Below are positions 58,405-64,000 of a DNA stretch of 64,000 bases, piece by piece; position 1 is the first letter of the stretch, and the number at the start of each line of letters is the position of its first letter. The DNA comes from Bremia lactucae (lineage: Eukaryota > Oomycota > Peronosporomycetes > Peronosporales > Peronosporaceae). The notes under the pieces are model-generated. The model searched no databases and was not told where the DNA came from. It saw only the letters and a list, made by a program, of their open reading frames with translations. Location: the NCBI RefSeq assembly GCF_004359215.1, contig NC_090628.1, positions 1,585,228 through 1,649,227 on the forward strand, given 5' to 3'. The position numbers were made by a program, and so were the translations under genes.

Positions 58405-58830
58405 TGTAACGGGGATCCCGTTACATAAGTATTATTCCTATAAGAGGAATAGCAATAATTATTGCATGTTAGAGGAAATAAATAATGAAGTACAAAATTA
58501 TTATGTTTATTAATTTTGACTTAAATAGTTCCAATTATACCACATTTGGTATTATTGATGCAATAAGACATTGGCTCCGTGGATTGGTTGCTTTAGCTCT
58601 AAATAAACCCCGCCAATCCTTTCAAGACACGATTGTGCGGTGCGCAAGGAGGCGCCATACTTAGATATTAATATAATTAGTTCAGTAGTAGATAAAATGT
58701 CGTACGTAGAAAGCTAAATATATTATACAATTTTTATTTTCCCTAATTCTAGATCTTTGAATTACCTTTGGTAGCTAAAGCCCCGTAGCTGCTTAGAAAC
58801 CTTCCTTTGTACTCTTGTGTACGTTAAGGG
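58405..58830 (+). repeat. E3 3' LTR, family B, 3'-truncated
   Basis: Starts TGTAACGGGGATCCCG after GATGGGTGA. It matches the inverted solo LTR at 17597-18109 but stops about 45 bp before the expected end and runs into repeat A. Confidence 0.82.
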
Positions 58831-59341
58831 TAGGCACGTCTTAATGCGGCCACGCTCTACTTAAGCACAAACCCTAGCACATCGAGGAAGCGGTTTTGAC
58901 CGTCTACTCTCGAGTGCAGTGAGGAGTTGTGGTGGGCGCCTTAGTGACCTCACCCAACGCACTAAGTACTCTAGTAAAGTGCCGTCGCGGGAGCGGTAAT
59001 TCTGCTCCTCGTGCGCACTTACCAAGAAGGAAGTAGTTATCAGAGTGATTTATGTTTAATCGTGTTAAATTTAAATACCTATTTTAACCAACCATAAATG
59101 TCATCTCTGTAGATAGCACTAATATATTGCGAGCGTATCTTTCTAGATACCTCGCTAACGGATGACGCTAGGCGTCATCCCTCCTAATGTGAATACACCC
59201 ATGTGCATCATATACACAAGGGTGAGTCACTGGTGTGTGAACCACACCGGCGGGTCATAATGTGAACCACACCCAAGTATTGGGTCTAGTTACTTCACTT
59301 AGGTACTTGACCATCCCCTTAAGTATACAAAGTGCACTTAA
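58830..59341 (+). repeat. LTR-like repeat family A, copy iii
   Basis: Longest copy of the family, with GGCCACGCTCTACTTA, TTTAAATACCTATTTTAACC, GCGAGCGTATCTTTCTAGAT, the hairpin at 59160-59180 and two TGTGAACCACACC blocks. It is interrupted at 59341 by E2. Confidence 0.7.
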
Positions 59342-59781
59342 TGTAACGGGGCACTACGACTTGTACTGCTTCAGTACAAGTCCACTTCGCACTGCTTCAG
59401 TTGCGAGTGGTGTCTTACGTTATTTCACGTACACTAGTTTGTGCAGAGGAAGACTTCTCTTTAAGACAAATAGCTTAAAGAGGGTTGAATGAAAACTGCA
59501 TTAATATAATTAAGTATCTCTTCTTTCTTTCTGTTAGTGCTAACTTAGTTATAAAAAACTAATACTAAACATGCAATTGAAATCTTATCTGTCTCTCTCT
59601 TTGTTTACGTTTACAGCTGATTAGTCTGCGGAATAAATAGATGTAATGGCCTATACCTAATTATGAATAAGATTTCTGAACAATATAAAGTAATATCCTC
59701 CAAATAGCATCAACCTTTAAGATAATATATTGATTAACAACCTTTAAGTGTTCATTTCATGTAACGATAAGGCCCTTAACA
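59342..59781 (-). repeat. E2 3' LTR, family C
   Basis: 440 bp; on the plus strand it starts TGTAACGGGGCACTACG and ends GGCCCTTAACA. It carries the same 25-nt hairpin as E1 (59358-59382) and matching AATATATTATCTTAAAGG-like blocks. Confidence 0.9.
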
Positions 59782-59794
59782 TCACCCCTCCCTT
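59782..59794 (-). promoter_or_regulatory. E2 polypurine tract
   Basis: On the element strand AAGGGAGGGGTGA abuts the 3' LTR and is the expected primer for plus-strand DNA synthesis. E1 and E3 keep only GGTGTGGTGA and GATGGGTGA. Confidence 0.8.
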
Positions 59795-59860
59795 ATACGA
59801 CAATCACTATGAATGACATTGAATGGAGTGGTCCCTATGTGACCACTTAATTTAAAGATG

Positions 59861-60827
59861 ATGTTGATTGGTCAGAACCATCATTTTAAATTCCATCGCA
59901 TGAAGAACAAATTTATGCGGGGTGTTGATAGTGCTGCGCCTTTGGCTGCGGTTCGTGCAGCCGCGGGTGACGCACTATTATCTCTTGCAGCAGAGGGAAC
60001 GTCTGCCGTAGTATCTTCTACTCGCACAACACTAGATATTGCGGGTACACGTGGTGATTCACCACGTGAATACGACCCCTCTTTGAAGGTCGACTGCGAA
60101 TGCGAGTCGGACGAAACGGCCGACTCGGGGAGAATAGAACAGTCGCCTGATAGACGTCAGGCGGCTGACTATGAGCCTTCGAGTGAGAGGGCTCATTCTA
60201 ATAGACGAGTTAGTAGTCTTTTTGGATCCGACGATGAGGATGATCCCTCATCGCCCGTTCCGTCTCCCGTACGGTCACCTGCAAGTGTTTCTGTGCAAGG
60301 TGATGACGATGGCGTAAGCCATCGTAATATAAGTTATTATGATACCGCTGCTTCAGTGGGTACCACTCAGGGGGGTGAAGACAGTGAAATATCTCATCTC
60401 GCCCCTGAGAAGAAGTTGTGGCTGTTGCCAGAACGGCTAATCAAAAGCTTGTCTGGAGAGACTACTCCTCACAACAAATATACCTTAATTATTGCGACAA
60501 AGCTACATGGCCTTGATCCCAGCGCGAAGAACTTTCGCGCTGAGGAATATTTTATCTCGATGCTTTTCTAAAGCATCGAGGTTAGAAGACCGTTGGAAGA
60601 GTGCGTACTCCATGTTGGAGTACGAACGGAAATATCACGCTGTACGTGATGAATTCTCGTCAGCTCATCGCAGTTTCGAGGTAATTCGGAACCGGCATGA
60701 GAAACGCCAGGTTCAACATGAGAATCTGGTTCGCGATCACAAGAATCTTTTAGGGATTCTTGAAAAGGGTGGTCAGATTCGTCCTCGGAAGAAGCCGCGT
60801 ACTGGTGATATGGGCAAAGCCGGCTAA
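59861..60827 (+). CDS. antisense accessory ORF of E2
   Basis: The cleanest copy. From the ATG at 59861, 80 bp inside the LTR, 236 uninterrupted codons run to 60571: MLIGQNHHFKFHRMKNK, AAGDALLSLAAEGTSAVVSS, GDSPREYD, ESDETADSGRIEQSPDRRQA, ADYEPSSERAHS, GSDDEDDPSSPVPSPVRSP, SHLAPEKKLWLLPERLIKSL and THPHNKYT-like TTPHNKYTLIIATKLHGLD. A second frame then continues at 60574-60827 with ASRLEDRWKSAYSMLEYERK, AVRDEFSSAHRSFEVIRNRH and KNLLGILEKGGQIRPRKKPR, ending GKAG. Relative to E1 the part covering AFIRNV...RLSREA and the chromodomain appears deleted. No domain family was recognised. Confidence 0.6.
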
Positions 60828-61060
60828 CGTGAAACGTAGGATGCGTTCGCATCCTACGTGGCAATTATATTGTGTACGCATTGCCTCTGCGATGCAGTAC
60901 ACGGAAAGGCCCAATGAACTTGGGTAGTAGTATACTGCTACCCACATTAGTGATTACACGCTTAGGTACGTTTACCGTAGAGAGTAGTACTAGTTCATTG
61001 ATTTTAAATGAATAAACATTTGCTCTTCCATGTTTGTCTGCATTCCGTTTCTGACGGTCC
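60568..61060 (-). pseudogene. E2 integrase tail and linker
   Basis: The minus frame reads PRRMRTHPTFHVSRLCPYHQ, then an acidic Ser/Asp/Glu-rich linker (ASSEDESDHPFQESLKDS) that is antisense to the coiled-coil-like frame. The chromodomain is missing. Confidence 0.75.
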
Positions 61061-61379
61061 TTTGCATTAGCAATGAAATCCTGTTCGAAACGGATTACTG
61101 ATTACCGAGTCAGCAGAAATTCCTCTGCTGACTTATTTGTTTTTGTCTTTTCAGAACGCTTTGTGCGCGCTGCCATGAGATCTTCCTCATCTTCGATGTC
61201 GATTTCTTCGACATCGACATCACTCGCATCGTTGTTAACTTCGACGCGTGATGAGCATGAGCCAGAAATGGTTATGCTCGTGCAAGTCCACCCCCCCTAA
61301 ATTAGAGAATCCCTTAAAATGGGTGGGAATGCGAGGATAGCGTAAGCCATTCATGAAGAACGGTGTATGCGTTGTAGAC

Positions 61380-62100
61380 GCATACACCGAATTATTGATA
61401 GCGAATTCAACCATCGGTAAAAACTCGCTCCAATTCGGATACGATTGGACGTAACCTCGAAATATCTATTCGAGGACGCGATTTACGCGTTCTGTTGGAC
61501 CATCCGTTTCTGGGTGATCGGATGTTGACATAGTCAGCCGTGTTCCGAGAGATCGGAACACGAATTGCCAGAACGCCACCGTAAATCGCAGATCTCTATC
61601 CGAGACCAATTCAAGGGGTAAACCATGGAGTTTGAATACCGTGTCGATAAAGACACGGGCACAACCCGGAGCCGTAATCGACTCTGGTACCGCAGCAAGA
61701 TGGTACATCTTGCTGCGGTACCAGAGTCGATTGTCTACAAAAACAAGGATTCCATTGTTTTTGTGGTCGTCTTCAGGAAATACGAAGACGAAGTCCATAG
61801 ATACGGACTACCAACACTCTGCCGGAAGTGTTAGAGAGTGAAGAGGCGCACGTAATGAAGACCTAGGCTTCACCCGTTGACATGCCTCGCAAGCACGAAT
61901 GTACTTGCGCACGAAATGCTACTAGCGGGGCCAGTAAAAGTCGCGACTTACTGTGAGGTAAGTTTTTTCATGTCCATGATGCCCACTTGTTGGTGAATCG
62001 TGACACTCATACATGATGCGCAAGCGCAAATCATTGTGAGTTGGCACGACGACACGTGGAGTGTCGCCGGTAACGGCTGTGTAATACAATAAGCCGTTGC
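61380..62100 (-). pseudogene. E2 integrase
   Basis: The core reads HLAAVPESITAPGCARVFID, LHGLPLELVSDRDLRFTVAF and MSTSDHPETDGPTERVNRVL. A 12-bp in-frame insertion converts VDRFSKMVH to VDNRLWYRSKMYH by an inverted duplication. The zinc-binding zone lies at about 61860-62040. Confidence 0.88.
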
Positions 62101-62307
62101 GTGTTGTGTATCAATCGGATGACGATCGATATAAAGCCGGTTAATCTTTAAAAGATTTATCGGATGAATTCATCAGATGATCCATTAAACGGAGAAGGTT
62201 CTTGTCTTCTGCGTAGGCTTTCTTTATGTCATCAAATAAGTTAATGACGGAACACTTGAAATGAGTGTCGCAACAGGAAGATTATTTTCACTGTTGGAGT
62301 GCACTGC

Positions 62308-62710
62308 TTACTCGAAAACGGGCCGGCGTGATAACGCATCAGCGACGACGTCAAGTCGTCTTGGTTTATCTTCCACGGAGAAATTATACTCCGCGAAGAA
62401 GGATAGCCACCTCGCCATTCTTTGCGAGAGGTGTGGGCTGTCTACGGCCGTGCGTAATGACGCATGGTCCGTATATACGATGAACGGTCTATCTCCGAAG
62501 AGATAGACCCTAAATCTAGCCAATGCATATTTCATGGAATGGAGTTCCTTGTCATGTACTAAGTAATTGCGTTCAGCTTATTGCAGCTGACGCGATTGGT
62601 AACAGACGACGCGCTCCGCGCCGTCTGTATCGTATTGCATTAATGCGCAGCCATTCCAAAATCACCGGCGTCACAGACCACATCGAATGGCCTGTCTTGA
62701 TCTAAATCGC
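62308..62710 (-). pseudogene. E2 RNase H
   Basis: 75 clean codons read MKYALARFRVYLFGDRPFIV, YTDHASLRTAVDSPHLSQRM and VVADALSRRPVFE. The first catalytic Asp region (about 62580-62700) is in another frame. Confidence 0.9.
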
Positions 62711-62759
62711 CAAGATGGGCGATTGCATTAAGCTTGGCTTGATACCTTCAAAAAACGCT

Positions 62760-63440
62760 GACAATTAGCGTTCTATAACCGTTTCTCGACTTTTTTCAAG
62801 AGACGAGACAGATGAACAGTCATCTCTGCATAATTGCGAGAGTACTCGTGCAAGTACGCCGCTAATCCAAGGAACCTTCTAAGTCCTTGACATCGACTGG
62901 AACTGGCCAGTTGGTGATTGCCTTGATCTTTTCGGGATCCGGGCGCACGCCACGTTTACCAACGATGCACCCAAGTAATGGTATTTCGCTTGCAGCGAAT
63001 ATACACTTGTTGAGATCTGCATACAACTTATGCGTTCACATAAGTTTAAGAAACTGATGAACGTGAGCTTTATGAACTTCCACGTCCACCTTACCGTCCA
63101 TGGCCCGGCTTTGGACGAATACATCGTCGAAATAACTCGGTGCGAATTCTCGCACCGGTCTCAACAGATTTTATACACATCTGCTGAATGTTGCAGGGGC
63201 GTTACCAAGCCCCTGAGGCATCACTAGCCATTCCCAGACTATCCCACTGGAAGTGCTCACTGCTGTGTACGGGATGTCCCGTTCATGCATAAGGATTTGA
63301 TAGAACCCATCCATCAGATCCATAAACGAAAAGATCGTACTCGTAGACATGCCATCTATGATTACGTCTTTTTTAGGTATCGGCGTTTGAGCCGGTACCG
63401 TTGCAGCATTCAGCTTGTTGAATGCACTATCCGCCACCCT
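62760..63440 (-). pseudogene. E2 reverse transcriptase
   Basis: Reads FNKLNAATVPAQTPIPKK, STIFSFMDLMDGFYQILM, EWLVMPQGLGNAPATFSRCV and, after a frame change, YFDDVF near 63122 with intact aspartates. Confidence 0.9.
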
Positions 63441-63999
63441 TCTGTGGCTTTTCGCACACGGAAGGTCGGAGAGCTATGTGGGGAGGTTGACTCCCTCACA
63501 TGGCCCGCTTTTACTCGATCGGTAAAGAATTTATCGATCGCAAGTACTTGTTCACGAGGCAGTGGCCACTGCTTCATGACACAGTACTTCGAGCCCGGTA
63601 TGAGCTCGATCTCATGTCGAGTACCTTTATCCTTAGGCAACTCGCATGGAACTGCTTCAGGGAATACATCCCTGAATTCTATTAAATCCTCGTATAGAGG
63701 ATTTCCCTTGAGTGACTCCCAAGATTGAGTACTGTATCTTTCAATCCGAGTCTTCACATCGAGGACACTTTCGTCCATCGATGAGCTGCTGAGAACCCGT
63801 TCGTTCTCTGCAAAAATTACCGCTGACCGAATGTCGGTTACGTAATCGTCCTCTGTGACGAGTACGCAGATCTGCTTGATTTTCCCACAATGCAGATCTC
63901 TCAAGAACCGCTTAGGTTCTAGGGTTGGTAATTGAGTTATCTCCGAAGTTAACTTCGGAGGCGCATACAGATCAAGAGTAGAAGCGCCTACTCTCGATC
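63410..63999 (-). pseudogene. E2 pre-RT region
   Basis: 165 clean codons (63904-63410) read QICVLVTEDDYVTDIRSAVI, FRDVFPEAVPCELPKDKGTR, HEIELIPGSKYCVMKQWPLP and HVRESTSPHSSPTFRVRKAT. This is the least damaged pol segment of the E1-E3 family here. Confidence 0.88.
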
Positions 64000-64000
64000 C

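Larger units (their letters stand above)
52500..58830 (+). mobile_element. Ty3/Gypsy retrotransposon E3, 5'-truncated
   Basis: Starts inside protease next to the start of E5 gag, so gag and the 5' LTR are missing. RT, RNase H, integrase, chromodomain, an antisense frame and a family B 3' LTR follow. It is closely related to E1 and E2 by pol sequence, but its LTR is different. Confidence 0.85.
59342..64000 (-). mobile_element. Ty3/Gypsy retrotransposon E2, minus strand, cut by the window edge
   Basis: Its 3' LTR, polypurine tract, antisense frame, integrase, RNase H, RT and pre-RT region are present in reversed order. Gag and the 5' LTR must lie beyond 64000. It shares the family C LTR and pol with E1. 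It sits in repeat A. Confidence 0.9.

Noticed and set aside
58405..59341. one long 3' LTR of E3 covering both family B and family A sequence
   Set aside because: Family A occurs without B at 15620 and 23091, and B without A at 17597, so they are separate units.
1..64000. secreted effector genes (RXLR, Crinkler)
   Set aside because: I looked for a signal peptide followed by RXLR or LFLAK-like motifs and found no convincing candidate.

Overview
The window looks like nuclear DNA of a plant-parasitic oomycete of the Phytophthora/downy-mildew type. This rests on four compact host genes with very short introns (58-70 bp where I could place them) packed at two spots, surrounded by long tracts of degraded Ty3/Gypsy and Ty1/Copia retrotransposons with oomycete-type Gag and Pol. 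The lineage assignment is inference from gene style and recognised families; no database was consulted.

Layout. 1-10190 (+): the 3' nine tenths of an SMG1-type PIKK gene, entering the window already open. 10330-13534 (-): SEC24, converging on SMG1 with a 139-bp spacer. 13.8-25.5 kb: a retroelement graveyard holding a Copia RT remnant, a minus-strand Gypsy copy interrupted by a solo LTR, and LTR-like repeats. 25.5-26.3 kb: a tRNA-headed SINE-like repeat with a 16-bp target duplication, and a 309-bp MITE with 35-bp inverted ends and an 8-bp target duplication. 26434-28134 (+): a GTPBP1/2-type GTPase in three exons. 28585-30126 (-): a WS/DGAT-type acyltransferase. 30584-38384 (+): a structurally complete Gypsy element, called E1, with two LTRs and a TCCCG target duplication. 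38.4-44.9 kb (+): Gypsy E4. 45.6-48.9 kb (-): Copia element. 48.9-52.5 kb (-): Gypsy E5. 52.5-58.8 kb (+): Gypsy E3. 59342-64000 (-): Gypsy E2, cut by the window edge.

The four host genes serve general functions: mRNA surveillance kinase, COPII cargo adaptor, translational-type GTPase, and neutral-lipid acyltransferase. Nothing suggests they form a pathway. No RXLR, Crinkler or other secreted effector candidate was recognised, and no intact tRNA, rRNA or CRISPR array.

The most unusual content is inside the related Gypsy copies E1, E2 and E3. (i) An antisense reading frame starts just inside the 3' LTR and runs back toward and over the end of pol; recognisable peptide blocks are shared by all three copies although they carry two different LTR types. 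(ii) These copies are tiled with short perfect inverted repeats, several of which differ between copies by compensating changes on both arms. (iii) In E2 one such hairpin has become a perfect 26-bp-arm palindrome with its loop inverted, the signature of a template-switch mutation. The last two observations may share one mechanism.
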